Source: Roseburia sp.
Lineage (GTDB): Bacteria > Bacillota > Clostridia > Lachnospirales > Lachnospiraceae
Length of the DNA stretch: 34,780 nucleotides
Reading direction: 5' to 3'
Assembly (NCBI GenBank): GCA_023662875.1
Contig: JAMPIG010000037.1
Coordinates: 1-34,780 of the forward strand
The position numbers were made by a program, and so were the translations under genes. Shown here piece after piece: positions 1 through 8,341 of this stretch; within the stretch, counting starts at the first letter, position 1, and every line of letters begins with the position of its first letter. The notes beneath the pieces are model-generated. The model saw only the letters and a list, made by a program, of their open reading frames with translations. It ran no database searches and was not told the origin of the DNA.

Positions 1-73
1 CCTCGTTATAAGCGCCCTCAATCTGGTAAGCGGCGCTGGCTGCGCCCCACATAAAATCCCTTGGAAAGCCCAT
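1..73 (-). CDS. GH1 beta-glucosidase, N-terminal fragment (cut by window edge)
   Basis: Only the first 24 codons are inside the window. The translation begins MGFPRDFMWGAASAAYQIEG, which is the hallmark N-terminus of glycoside hydrolase family 1 (beta-glucosidase or 6-phospho-beta-glucosidase). The start codon is the ATG at 71-73, preceded on the minus strand by a GGAGGA ribosome binding site at about 81-88. There is no signal peptide, so the enzyme should be cytoplasmic. It is the fifth gene of the minus-strand glycosidase operon and lies 42 bp after the upstream GH3 gene. Because the adjacent transporter is a GPH symporter rather than a phosphotransferase system, a non-phosphorylated beta-glucoside is the likelier substrate, but the fragment cannot settle this. 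Confidence 0.85.
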   Translation of the reverse strand, partial: MGFPRDFMWGAASAAYQIEGAYNE

Positions 74-115
74 GTTCTATTCCTCCTGTCCTTTTTGTGT
101 TATTCTACAAGTGCG

Positions 116-2443
116 TTACCTCTTTAGGATTTTTTTGAGCCCCCGAAGCAGATGTCCGTTGAAGATATCCACGACCCCGTAAATCATATTCCGGTTTCCG
201 CCGCCCATGCTGAGACCGCGGATCGGCATGGATTCCATGGTCTCCCGCGCCATTTTTACAGCCTGCGGCGTACCTCCTGTCTCCTTGGCGGCGATTCGAA
301 TGCTGACAGTCAATATCAGCTTGCCGATCCAGGTATCTTTCGTAGTAAGCAGCAGAGAGTCCCTGGTAAAGGGTCGCCGGGGGGTATCCTCCGGGACGGA
401 GTGCCCCAAAAGACGCTCAAATTCAATCTGGTCGGCGCTGCCTGCAGTATAAGGCAGTTCCTCCGGAACTGTGCCGTCTTCCAGACAAATTTCTCCGGTC
501 AGCCGGATATCCCGGCTGGAAGAGCCAATTTGGATACGGTATGCGCCTGGTTCGATTTCCCAGGCTTTCTTTCTTGGATCGAACCAGGAAAACATTTCTT
601 CGGTCAGCTCAAACTTGATGCGGGCTTCCTCTCCCGGCGCGAGGCGTACCTTCCGAAAGGCCTTCAGCTCCTTCTGCGCCCGGAACACTTTGGAATCCGG
701 CAGGGAGAGGTACAGCTGTACCGCTTCGCCCCCGAAAACGGATCCGACATTTTTCACGGTGCAGCTGACGGTTTTGTTTTTAATTTCTAAATCGCGGTAG
801 TCAAAGGAGGTGTAAGACAGCCCGTAGCCAAAGGGATAGGCGACCGCTTTTTGGGCGGTATCATAGTATCGATACCCTACATAGATGCTTTCTCGATACT
901 GAACCTGCTCCTCCCCTGTGGCAAAGGTACTGCGGTTGGGCGTATCCTCTATGGACAAGGGCCATGTCTCGGCCAGCTTGCCTTCGGGACATGCCTTGCC
1001 GGAGAGCAGATCCCATGCAGCGTGCCCTCCCTGCTGTCCGGACAGATACATCAGCAGAATGCTCCTGACTTGTTCGGCCCAGGGAAGAGCAACGGGGCTG
1101 CCGCATTGCAAAACGACCGCTATGTTGGGGTTTGCATCCGCCACCGCCTGAATCAGCGCGTTATGGGCAGGGGGAAGATCCATATGCTCCCGGTCGTAGC
1201 CTTCGCTCTCCGCAGTATCCGGCAAGCCCGCAAATACCAGTACCACATCCTTGTCGCGGGCAATCTCCGCCGCCTCGCGGAGCATTCTTTCGTCGGTTTC
1301 CGTCCCCTCCCGGGAGTACCCTTCGGCATAGTCAAAGGAGATTCCCGCTTCTTCAAGCGCCTGGCAGAAGTTATCCAGGCTGTGGGGACAGATTTTGCTG
1401 GAACCCGCCCCCTGGTATCTGGGGGATTTGGCCATACTGCCGATGACGGCCAGCTTTGCCCCGGGCTTGACGGGCAGAAGACCGTCGTTTTTCAACAGCA
1501 CGGCGGATCGCCGGGCAACCTCTCCAGCCAGCTCGCTGTGGGCCTCCATATCGCAGACAAAGGGGATCTTGTCACGCTGCCCTGCGCGCTCCAAAAGCTC
1601 CAGCACTTTACCTGCCGCCCGGTCGATGTCCGCCTCCGTCAGCAAACCGTTTTGCACGGCCTGAAGCAGCTCGCGGTCTGTCCCCTTGCAGGTTCCCGGC
1701 ATTTCCAGGTTCAATCCGTTGCGGAAGGACTCTATCGGGTCGCTCATAGCGCCCCAATCGGTGACAAAAAGCCCGTCAAAGCCCCACTCGCCTCTGGCAA
1801 CGTCCTCCATCAGCCACTTGTTTTCCGAGCAATAGCTGCCGTTCAGGCGGTTGTAGGCTGTCATAATTGTCCAAGGGTGCGCTTCCTTTACCGCAATTTC
1901 AAAGGCTTTCAGATAAATTTCGCGCAGAGCCCGCTCATCGACGACAGAATCCTCCCACATGCGCTGTTTTTCCTGATTGTTTGCGGCAAAGTGCTTGACG
2001 CTGGTTCCTACCCCCTGGCTCTGTACGCCGCGGATAAAGCCTGCGGCCAGCTTCCCTGCCAACAGCGGATCCTCGGAAAAGTATTCAAAATTCCGCCCGC
2101 AGAGGGGATTTCTCTTGATATTGACGCCGGGTCCCAGAAGAACCGCCACATCCTCCTTGCGGCACTCCTCGCCCAGCGCCCTGCCCACCTGTTCCAAAAG
2201 GGCAGGGTCGAAAGAACAGGCGGAGGCGGAGGAGGTGGGGAAGCAGGTAGCCGGAAGGGAGGCCGCAATGCCGAGATGGTCTCCCGCCACACCTTGTTTG
2301 CGCAGGCCGTGAGGGCCGTCGCTGACCATGACGCCGGGAAGCTCCAGCGGCTCGCAGCTCTCCGTGTGCCAAAAATCCCGCCCGGAGAGCAATTTCACTT
2401 TTTCTTCCAGAGTCAGCTTGGAAAGTTTTCTTTCGATTTCCAT
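116..2443 (-). CDS. Glycoside hydrolase family 3, beta-glucosidase type
   Basis: This 775-residue protein has the canonical GH3 order: TIM-barrel domain, alpha/beta sandwich domain, then a fibronectin-III-like domain. Visible motifs are SDGPHGLR near residue 41, CGRNFEYFSEDP near 115-125, the KHFAANNQ substrate-binding motif at 150-157, and the nucleophile aspartate D229 in VTDW. The second domain has ESEGYDREHMDLP, the usual region of the acid/base glutamate, and the fibronectin-like part starts after FGYGLSYTSF. The family releases non-reducing-end beta-D-glucose, and sometimes xylose or other residues, from short glycosides. No signal peptide is seen. The start follows GGAAGG, which overlaps the end of the symporter gene only 5 bp upstream, so the two are probably co-translated. 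The last 80 residues extend past the fnIII domain with no recognised motif. Exact substrate is unknown. Confidence 0.9.
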   Translation of the reverse strand: MEIERKLSKLTLEEKVKLLSGRDFWHTESCEPLELPGVMVSDGPHGLRKQGVAGDHLGIAASLPATCFPTSSASACSFDPALLEQVGRALGEECRKEDVAVLLGPGVNIKRNPLCGRNFEYFSEDPLLAGKLAAGFIRGVQSQGVGTSVKHFAANNQEKQRMWEDSVVDERALREIYLKAFEIAVKEAHPWTIMTAYNRLNGSYCSENKWLMEDVARGEWGFDGLFVTDWGAMSDPIESFRNGLNLEMPGTCKGTDRELLQAVQNGLLTEADIDRAAGKVLELLERAGQRDKIPFVCDMEAHSELAGEVARRSAVLLKNDGLLPVKPGAKLAVIGSMAKSPRYQGAGSSKICPHSLDNFCQALEEAGISFDYAEGYSREGTETDERMLREAAEIARDKDVVLVFAGLPDTAESEGYDREHMDLPPAHNALIQAVADANPNIAVVLQCGSPVALPWAEQVRSILLMYLSGQQGGHAAWDLLSGKACPEGKLAETWPLSIEDTPNRSTFATGEEQVQYRESIYVGYRYYDTAQKAVAYPFGYGLSYTSFDYRDLEIKNKTVSCTVKNVGSVFGGEAVQLYLSLPDSKVFRAQKELKAFRKVRLAPGEEARIKFELTEEMFSWFDPRKKAWEIEPGAYRIQIGSSSRDIRLTGEICLEDGTVPEELPYTAGSADQIEFERLLGHSVPEDTPRRPFTRDSLLLTTKDTWIGKLILTVSIRIAAKETGGTPQAVKMARETMESMPIRGLSMGGGNRNMIYGVVDIFNGHLLRGLKKILKR

Positions 2444-2448
2444 ATCCT

Positions 2449-3906
2449 TTACCTTCCCGCGTTCTGCTGGCTGTTTGCCTTCAGGTTCTTTTCAACCCGC
2501 AGGAAGAAGAACAAAACCATCATCAGCGCCGCCCCGACGAGCTCCACGCCGTAGTAGGAGCCGAGGATGCCGGTCAGCGTAGACTGTGACTGCGCCGCCG
2601 CCACGGTCACGCCGTCCACAAGGCTGGGGGGCACATATCCGGTGCGGGACAGGATCAGGTTGAAGACGCTGGTACACAGGCCGGACATGACCGTAATGAT
2701 GATACTGTAGACGGACATTCCGAAACCGTCGCAGCGGAAGCGGTGGGTCAGCCCGAAATGATCCAGGCAGTCGGCGAAAAAGGCCATGAAGATATAGGAG
2801 CTGGGGATGGTTCCCACGTTCTTGACGATCTGTCCGGCAATGACTATGCCCATGTTGGCGGGAGCCAGCAGGCAGATAGCGACCCCGGCTACGTTCAAAG
2901 CGCTCCCGATGAGGAACAGGGTTCGCTTTTCGAACTTCTTTGTCAGCGGGATGATGATGAACATGCCCAGACCCATGGGGACGCCGCCGATCACCTGCAG
3001 TATGGTAGGCGTGATGCCGTCGTTATAGGTTCCCAGGATGTAGTTGCAGTAGTAGAGCAGGCTGGTGCTCCGCATGTAGGCGATAAACTGGGTGATGGTG
3101 AAGATTAGCAGCACCATGATCATGTATTTGTCCGTGAAGCAGGCCTTCATCTGCTTTATGTAGGGGATTTCCTCTTTCTTTTCGGTCGTTTCCTCATTTT
3201 CAGCCTCTGTGATCCGCTCTCTGGTAAAGAAGTACTCCAGCAGGCCCAGGGGCAGTACGAAAATGGCTACAATGCAGACCATGGTGATCCATCTCGACTG
3301 ATCCACGCCGATGATCGGAAGCACCAGCATGGGAACCAAAGTCGCCGCCAGCGTTCCGGCGAAGACAATGTTGGAAATACTGGCAAGGGTGGAGAGGGTT
3401 GACCGCTGGCTGGAATTTTTCGTGGAGAGCGGTATCATCATGTTGTGGCTCATGTTATAGATTGTATAGCTGATAGCATAGTACAGATTATAGGAGATGA
3501 CGATCCAGACAAGCTGGACGGCCATACTGGCTTTCGGGATCGCGTACATCATGATGCCGGCGATGGGCATGAGGATCGCGCCCAGCAGGATATAGGGGCG
3601 GGCCTTGCCCTGCTTTGTTTTCGTGTGGTCGATCACATATCCCATAAAGACATTGGTCACCGCGTCCAGAATCTTGGAGATCAGCGGGAAGATGGCCAGA
3701 AAAGCGCCTCCCGCCACGGCGGTCAGCCCTAAAACGTCCGTGTAGTAGACATTGATATATCCGTTGATGATCGCGTTGAACAGAAGCGCGCCCACCGGCC
3801 CCAGCAGATAGCCGAAGGCCTTTTCCTTTGTGGTCGTGTCCTCTGCGGTGATTCTGCTGTCCCAGAATTTTTTTGACAGAAAGCCCTGTTTGTTTTGTGA
3901 TGCCAT
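2449..3906 (-). CDS. GPH-family sugar:cation symporter (MelB-like MFS)
   Basis: This 485-residue membrane protein has about 12 hydrophobic segments and the glycoside-pentoside-hexuronide:cation symporter signature. After a cytoplasmic N-terminus it shows GYLLGPVGALLFNAIINGY, and the loop between helices 2 and 3 reads GYVIDHTKTKQGKARPYIL, typical of MelB/XylP/YicJ relatives. Members import glycosides, pentosides or hexuronides with sodium or protons. A strong GGAGG lies 6 bp before the ATG. It sits between two GH3 genes in the same operon, so it is the probable entry route for the oligosaccharide or glycoside that the cytoplasmic enzymes cleave. Unlike a phosphotransferase system it leaves the sugar unmodified, which fits the non-phosphorylated specificity of GH3, GH43, GH2 and GH78. 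The transported substrate cannot be read from sequence alone. Confidence 0.9.
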   Translation of the reverse strand: MASQNKQGFLSKKFWDSRITAEDTTTKEKAFGYLLGPVGALLFNAIINGYINVYYTDVLGLTAVAGGAFLAIFPLISKILDAVTNVFMGYVIDHTKTKQGKARPYILLGAILMPIAGIMMYAIPKASMAVQLVWIVISYNLYYAISYTIYNMSHNMMIPLSTKNSSQRSTLSTLASISNIVFAGTLAATLVPMLVLPIIGVDQSRWITMVCIVAIFVLPLGLLEYFFTRERITEAENEETTEKKEEIPYIKQMKACFTDKYMIMVLLIFTITQFIAYMRSTSLLYYCNYILGTYNDGITPTILQVIGGVPMGLGMFIIIPLTKKFEKRTLFLIGSALNVAGVAICLLAPANMGIVIAGQIVKNVGTIPSSYIFMAFFADCLDHFGLTHRFRCDGFGMSVYSIIITVMSGLCTSVFNLILSRTGYVPPSLVDGVTVAAAQSQSTLTGILGSYYGVELVGAALMMVLFFFLRVEKNLKANSQQNAGR

Positions 3907-3949
3907 AATAATCCTCCATTCCTGCTCAGCCCGCGAATTGGGCGCAAGC

Positions 3950-4004
3950 GTAAATTTACCTGTGTATCTTTTTTCACAGCAGTCCCCGTTCTTTTACTGA
4001 ACGG
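3950..4004. other. Small palindromes between the symporter and GH3 genes
   Basis: The 87-bp gap after the GH3 stop contains a perfect 10-bp palindrome (GTAAATTTAC, 3950-3959), a weak CTGTG/CACAG stem, and a CCGTTC/GAACGG hairpin at about 3986-4004 that overlaps the GH3 3' end. None is followed by a T-tract on the minus strand, so these are unlikely to be full terminators. They could lower downstream transcription or shape RNA processing, but this is speculative. Confidence 0.3.
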
Positions 4005-6444
4005 AGACTTTAGCGTGGTGAACTCTCCGCTTCACCGGCAAGGCTTCTCCTGTGACGGTAAAGCGGTCGCGCAGGCGGATATCAGCGCTGGATGCGCCTG
4101 CCAGCAGTTCCATTTCTCCGGGTTCCACCACCAGCCGCATCCGGCTGTCGTGGAACGCCAGCTGCCGCAGATCCAGTTCCGCCGATACGGTTTTGGCCTC
4201 GCCCGGCGCAAGCGCTATCTTTGCGAACGCCGCCAGCTGGAGACAGGGGCGTGCAACGCTGCTGATCACGTCCCGGATATAGACCTGCGCCACTTCCTCC
4301 CCGGCGCGGTTCCCCGTGTTGCGGACGGTGAAACAAAACCGTACCGTCCCGTGGACATCCACGGTTTTATCGACGGTCAGGTTCTCATAGGCAAACTGCG
4401 TATAAGTCAGACCGTGGCCAAAGGGATACAGCGGGCGGTTTTGCTCGTCGTTTATATACTCGGCCCAAACCTCCGGGTCGGTGAACAGCTGCAAGCGGTC
4501 GTAGTGCATGGGGATCTGGGAAACGTCCCGCACCATGGTCACCGGAAGCTTCCCGCTGGGGCTGCGCTTTCCGGTCAGGATATCCGCAATGGCTTCGCCG
4601 CCATGCTCGGCGGGCAGCCACGCGTGGAGCAGGGCCTTGCTGTTTTTGCTCACCGAGGAGACGGACAGCGGGCGGCCGTCGATCAGGACGGACACCACCG
4701 GCTTGCCTGCGGCGAATACCGCCTCCATCAGCTCCCGCTGGGGCTGTTCCAGATCTGTGTTGGTATTGTCACGGTTTTCGCCGCAGGTCGCGCCCTCGTC
4801 CACCATGCTCTCCAGACCGCCTAAAACCGCGACCACAATATCCGCGCCCTCCACACAGCGGAGCGCCTCCTCGATTCCGCCCGGAATGGCTTCCTTGATA
4901 CCGCATCCGGCGGCGTAGAGCACCTGCTCCGACCCAAGCTCGGATTCCAGCGCTTCCCGGACAGAACGACAGTCGGGATAGTAGCGTTCCAGAAAATCCG
5001 CCTGGGAGGAGTATACCGTATTGCTGCTGGTGAAATTCTGCTTCAGGATGGAGAGGATGATCTCCTTCTGCTCCGGCGAGGGCTGGTCGTCAAATTCCAT
5101 GCCCAGCTGCTGCTTAATGCTGTCCTTGAACTCCGTGATGGCCGCCTGATACGCCATAGTCAGGAACTTATCGTTCTCCGTCTGGTCGAAATCCCGGTTC
5201 GTCGTTCCCACGGAGCCCACAGAGGAATAGCCGCCGAACAGGACTGCCCTGGCGTCTGCGGAGGGGCCGATCAGCGCCACCTTCAACCCCGTGCGCAGGG
5301 GTAAAATGTTTTCTTCGTTCTTCAACAGGACAATGGACTTTTCGGCGATCTCCCGGGAGAGAGCGTCCGCCTCCGCCCTGGCGGCCTCCTGTTCGAAGTC
5401 TCCTGTGCCGTAGGGGTTTTCGAACAGCCCCAGACGGAACTTCACGGTCAGGATACGCTCCAGGGCCCTGTCTATGTAGGCGATGTCCAGTTCTCCGTCG
5501 TTGACAGCCTGAACCAGATGCTGGAAGCAGACGTTGGTGGGCTGCTCCACATCGATTCCCGCCTGGATGGCCTGTACCGCGGTCTGGCGCTGGTCTTCCG
5601 AGGTGCGGTAGCGGGCGTCCGCCCGTCCGATGCTGCCGTAATCCGAGACTACAGGCCCCTCAAAGCCCAGCTCATCCCGGAGCAGGTCGGTCAGGATTGC
5701 TTTGGAGGTGGCGATGGGCTCGCTGTTTAAAATACCGTAGCCGTTCATTACGGCCATGATGCCCGCCTCCTGGATCGCCGCCTCGAAGGGCCAGCAGAAC
5801 GTATCCTTAAGGCTGCGCTCACCCAGCTGCATTTCGCCGCCGTTCCTGCCGCCCTCGGCGTTTCCGTAGCCCACGAAATGCTTGGCGGTAGCCATCACCG
5901 CGTCGTCCTTTTGCAGCCCCCGCACATAGGCGGTTCCCATCTGGGCAACCAGGTAGGGATCCTCGCCGTAGGTCTCGCTGATGCGTCCCCACCGGGGATC
6001 GCGGCCAAGGTCGAACAGCGGGGAATGGAGCGCGTGCATCCCAAAGGCGAGGAGCTGCTTCTGTTCCGCTTCTCCCATTTTTTCCGCCAGCTCCGGCTCC
6101 CAGGTAGCGGCCATGCCGAGAGCCTGCTGGAACGTGGTCGCTCCCGGAATCTGAAGTCCGGCGATTCCCTCGTTGTGGATCAGCGCGGGGATCCCCAAGC
6201 GGGTTTCCTCCACCAGGAAGCGCTGCGTCTCCCGCAGCTGCGCCATGTCCTTCTTCGTGTCTCCGCTCATGGACGCGTTCAGATAGCTCAATGTGCCGAT
6301 CCCGTTTTTGACGGTTTCCCGCAGGGTTTCCTGATCCATGAGCATGGCGCAGGAAAGCTGCGCTACCTTTTCCTCCAGCGTCATCCGGGACATCAGATCG
6401 CGGACGCGTTGTTCGACGGGCTGGGTTTTGTCCTTGTAAAGCAT
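3994..6444 (-). CDS. Glycoside hydrolase family 3, beta-glucosidase/beta-xylosidase type with an insertion
   Basis: This 816-residue GH3 enzyme has the usual order of TIM barrel, alpha/beta domain and fnIII-like domain. Motifs include MTLEEKVAQL (21-30), FDLGRDPRWGRISETYGEDP (144-163), the KHF motif at 188-190 and the nucleophile aspartate D268 in VVSDYGSI. The second domain begins around IVLLKNEENILPL (371-383). It carries a helical insertion of roughly 80 residues (about 411-494) between the first strand region and the VREALE segment, which accounts for the extra length. The GENRDNTNTDL segment is the expected acid/base region. No signal peptide is visible. The start has AAGGAGG with good spacing. 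It is the second gene of the minus operon, 30 bp after the DUF308 gene. The RDPRWGR motif is common in xylosidase- and glucosidase-type members, so the sugar specificity stays open. Confidence 0.9.
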   Translation of the reverse strand: MLYKDKTQPVEQRVRDLMSRMTLEEKVAQLSCAMLMDQETLRETVKNGIGTLSYLNASMSGDTKKDMAQLRETQRFLVEETRLGIPALIHNEGIAGLQIPGATTFQQALGMAATWEPELAEKMGEAEQKQLLAFGMHALHSPLFDLGRDPRWGRISETYGEDPYLVAQMGTAYVRGLQKDDAVMATAKHFVGYGNAEGGRNGGEMQLGERSLKDTFCWPFEAAIQEAGIMAVMNGYGILNSEPIATSKAILTDLLRDELGFEGPVVSDYGSIGRADARYRTSEDQRQTAVQAIQAGIDVEQPTNVCFQHLVQAVNDGELDIAYIDRALERILTVKFRLGLFENPYGTGDFEQEAARAEADALSREIAEKSIVLLKNEENILPLRTGLKVALIGPSADARAVLFGGYSSVGSVGTTNRDFDQTENDKFLTMAYQAAITEFKDSIKQQLGMEFDDQPSPEQKEIILSILKQNFTSSNTVYSSQADFLERYYPDCRSVREALESELGSEQVLYAAGCGIKEAIPGGIEEALRCVEGADIVVAVLGGLESMVDEGATCGENRDNTNTDLEQPQRELMEAVFAAGKPVVSVLIDGRPLSVSSVSKNSKALLHAWLPAEHGGEAIADILTGKRSPSGKLPVTMVRDVSQIPMHYDRLQLFTDPEVWAEYINDEQNRPLYPFGHGLTYTQFAYENLTVDKTVDVHGTVRFCFTVRNTGNRAGEEVAQVYIRDVISSVARPCLQLAAFAKIALAPGEAKTVSAELDLRQLAFHDSRMRLVVEPGEMELLAGASSADIRLRDRFTVTGEALPVKRRVHHAKVSVQ

Positions 6445-6474
6445 GGTTTGTTCCTCCTTTTTATGGAAATTCTG

Positions 6475-7014
6475 CTATTTCTGCTTTTTGCCTAAAATAA
6501 AGGTTAAGATATCCACGACAGCCTCAACAATCAGCGAGATTGCGATAAAGTTCCAAAGAATTATCGTAGAAGAAAAGGGATTTGTCAGAACGAGAACGGC
6601 AAACAGTACGGACAGCGCCGCTCCGATCAATGCGATAAACCAGTATTTTTGTTTCATCCGCAGCATATCCACCGCCCACTGTATTTTACCGATTCCGGAT
6701 AAAAGAATGAGGACGCCGTAAAAAACCGTAATCAGCGGAAATGCCGCAATAAACCATTCTGTTTTGAAAATACATACCAGGGCAACGCTTATGGCGATCA
6801 GTCCTATGGAAAGCCCGCCCTTCAGCGCCGCCTCCTCCGGGGCGGCCCGGAAATAGCCGATGACGCTTGCTATTCCAAAAATCGCCAGCAGGATGCCAAG
6901 CGTCATGATAATACCTGCGGTAAAGCCAATCGGATTGATCAGCAAAAGAATACCAATGACAATTTCTCCCAGACACATCAAAAGATTTCCTGCATTTTTT
7001 TTCCATTTTCCCAT
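6475..7014 (-). CDS. DUF308/HdeD-like small membrane protein
   Basis: This is a 179-residue, mostly hydrophobic protein with about six short transmembrane segments and repeated glycines. The pattern fits the DUF308 family, which includes the acid-resistance protein HdeD. I chose the start at 7014 (MGKWKKNAGN) because a GGAGG lies 7 bp upstream on the minus strand; an in-frame ATG ten codons earlier has no comparable site. It is the first gene of the minus-strand glycosidase/symporter operon. The biochemical role of most DUF308 proteins is unknown, and nothing in the sequence links it to sugar transport. Position at the operon head suggests co-expression with the carbohydrate genes, either as an accessory membrane factor or as a passenger. 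Confidence 0.75.
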   Translation of the reverse strand: MGKWKKNAGNLLMCLGEIVIGILLLINPIGFTAGIIMTLGILLAIFGIASVIGYFRAAPEEAALKGGLSIGLIAISVALVCIFKTEWFIAAFPLITVFYGVLILLSGIGKIQWAVDMLRMKQKYWFIALIGAALSVLFAVLVLTNPFSSTIILWNFIAISLIVEAVVDILTFILGKKQK

Positions 7015-7162
7015 AGTTATAATCCTCCTGTTTTGATTCCGCACGCGCCCGTCGGCGCATACTGTTTTCCATTCCTTCTTTAAAATAGATTGGAATTTGT
7101 GAGAGCTGCGGGATTTTTTCCATATTAAAAATCCCGCACATATTTGTACTGTACAGGATTTT

Positions 7163-7182
7163 TCTTGCCTTGTAATGTAGAA
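7163..7182. promoter_or_regulatory. Left arm of the divergent-promoter inverted repeat (putative operator)
   Basis: This 20-bp arm pairs with 7244-7263 in inverted orientation. The core TTGTAATGTA (7170-7179) is perfectly repeated as TACATTACAA (7247-7256), and with the TCTTG and AA flanks 17 of 20 positions match. It lies just downstream of the predicted minus-strand start point. No binding protein can be named from sequence. Confidence 0.5.
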
Positions 7183-7193
7183 TCGGCTATATT

Positions 7194-7223
7194 ATTATAA
7201 AATTTTCTCTTTAGAACGTACAA
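7194..7223 (-). promoter_or_regulatory. Candidate sigma-A promoter for the minus-strand operon
   Basis: Read on the minus strand, a perfect TATAAT lies at 7199-7194 and a weak -35 (TTGTAC) at 7223-7218, spacer 18. Transcription would begin near 7187, giving a leader of about 170 nt before the DUF308 gene. The weak -35 would be compatible with activator dependence. Confidence 0.4.
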
Positions 7224-7237
7224 ATTTACAATATAAT
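7210..7237 (+). promoter_or_regulatory. Candidate sigma-A promoter for the plus-strand glycosidase operon
   Basis: A perfect TATAAT at 7232-7237 is preceded by TTTAGA at 7210-7215 with a 16-bp spacer. The start would fall near 7244, exactly where the right operator arm begins. The leader before the first GH43 start would be about 110 nt. Confidence 0.45.
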
Positions 7238-7243
7238 AGCGCA

Positions 7244-7263
7244 TTTTACATTACAAATCAAGA
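7244..7263. promoter_or_regulatory. Right arm of the divergent-promoter inverted repeat (putative operator)
   Basis: This is the mirror image of 7163-7182 (17 of 20 positions). It covers the predicted start point of the plus-strand operon, a classic place for a repressor to block transcription. The spacing between the two cores is 67 bp. Confidence 0.5.
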
Positions 7264-7352
7264 GCGGCACTGTAAAATAACAAAATAATAAATAACAAGT
7301 TTGAGGATTAAGAAACATTACGGTAAGCAGCAGAGAGAGGAGGAAACAGAGG

Positions 7353-8336
7353 ATGGAGTATTACGGTTATGTATACGCCTATTTCAGGTGGCGCGGGGTA
7401 GCGAGGGATATGCAGTATGTCTATCTGGCGTTGAGCAGGGACGGGCTGCATTTTACGCCGCTCAAGGGTAACGAGCCGATACTGGTTCCGGATCAGGGGA
7501 CAAAGGCGGCCAGGGATCCGCATCTGATCCATTCCCGAATCGACGGGAGGTATTATATCATCGCTACGGATTTGGATGTAAACCGGAACCGGTGGAGGGA
7601 GTATAAGCTGCGCGGAAGCAAATCGGTGCATGTGTGGGAATCGGAGGATCTGGTTCACTGGAGCGGGGACAATTTAAGGCAGGTCATCGACGATTCGCTG
7701 GGATGCATTTGGGCGCCGAAGGTCTGCTTTGATGAGGAAAGAAAAGAGTATGTGATGGCGTTTTCCGCCGCGGCGGCGGGCGAGACGGATATGAGCGTGT
7801 ATTATACGCGGACGAAGGATTTTAAGCGCTTTACCAAGGCGGAGATTCTTGTTCCGAAGAAGCCAAACGAGAAGAAAGAAAAATGGGTCTGGTTTGTCCC
7901 GGCGAAAAAATATTGTTCCTTCATTGACTCGACGACGGTAAAAGTCGGGGATATCTACTACCGATTTACGAAAAATGATACTTTACATACGATTCAATGT
8001 GAGAAGAGCTCCCGGATTACAGAAGGCTATTCTCCGGTGAAGGAAATTGTGGCGGGGGAGCACGGCGTGGAGGGCCCTTGCGTCTATAAGCTGAATGACA
8101 GTGAAAATTATATCCTCCTGATGGACGGATACGCCAGCCCCAATGCGGGAGTCGGATATTTTCCGCTGACTGCCTCTGTGCAGGGAATTGCGTCAGCCGA
8201 CTTTCGGAGACTGCAGCCGCAGGAATTTTGTCTTCCGGAGGGCTGTAAGCATGGCTCTGTAATGCCCGTGACCAGGGAGGAATATGAGCGTTTGGAAAAT
8301 GCGTTTGGCGAATCAGACAAGGAGAAAGGCAGGTAA
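7353..8336 (+). CDS. Glycoside hydrolase family 43-like enzyme (first copy)
   Basis: This 327-residue protein fits a single five-bladed beta-propeller of family GH43. The three expected acidic residues can be placed: D55 in RDPHLI (general base), D192 in FIDSTTV (pKa-modulating) and E240 in VEGPCVY (general acid). IWAPKV at 119-124 is also a family hallmark. GH43 enzymes are mostly alpha-L-arabinofuranosidases, beta-xylosidases or arabinanases acting on hemicellulose or pectin side chains. No signal peptide is present, so it should act on imported oligosaccharides. The ATG follows GGAGGA. It is the first gene of the plus operon and ends 5 bp before the next GH43. The subfamily is not assigned, so arabinose versus xylose release is undecided. 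Confidence 0.85.
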   Translation: MEYYGYVYAYFRWRGVARDMQYVYLALSRDGLHFTPLKGNEPILVPDQGTKAARDPHLIHSRIDGRYYIIATDLDVNRNRWREYKLRGSKSVHVWESEDLVHWSGDNLRQVIDDSLGCIWAPKVCFDEERKEYVMAFSAAAAGETDMSVYYTRTKDFKRFTKAEILVPKKPNEKKEKWVWFVPAKKYCSFIDSTTVKVGDIYYRFTKNDTLHTIQCEKSSRITEGYSPVKEIVAGEHGVEGPCVYKLNDSENYILLMDGYASPNAGVGYFPLTASVQGIASADFRRLQPQEFCLPEGCKHGSVMPVTREEYERLENAFGESDKEKGR

Positions 8337-8341
8337 TTCGT

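Larger units (their letters stand above)
7015..7352. promoter_or_regulatory. Divergent control region of the glycosidase locus
   Basis: This 338-bp AT-rich stretch separates the minus-strand and plus-strand glycosidase operons and encodes nothing convincing. It contains a candidate promoter in each direction, a long imperfect inverted repeat whose arms cover the two predicted start regions, and an 11-bp palindrome TGTAC-T-GTACA at 7145-7155. The layout suggests one regulator controls both operons. No regulator gene is present nearby in the window. Confidence 0.65.

Noticed and set aside
851-2554. 567-codon plus-strand open frame
   Set aside because: It lies entirely opposite the GH3 gene and symporter end, has no recognisable domain, and its length comes from the high-GC antisense frame.
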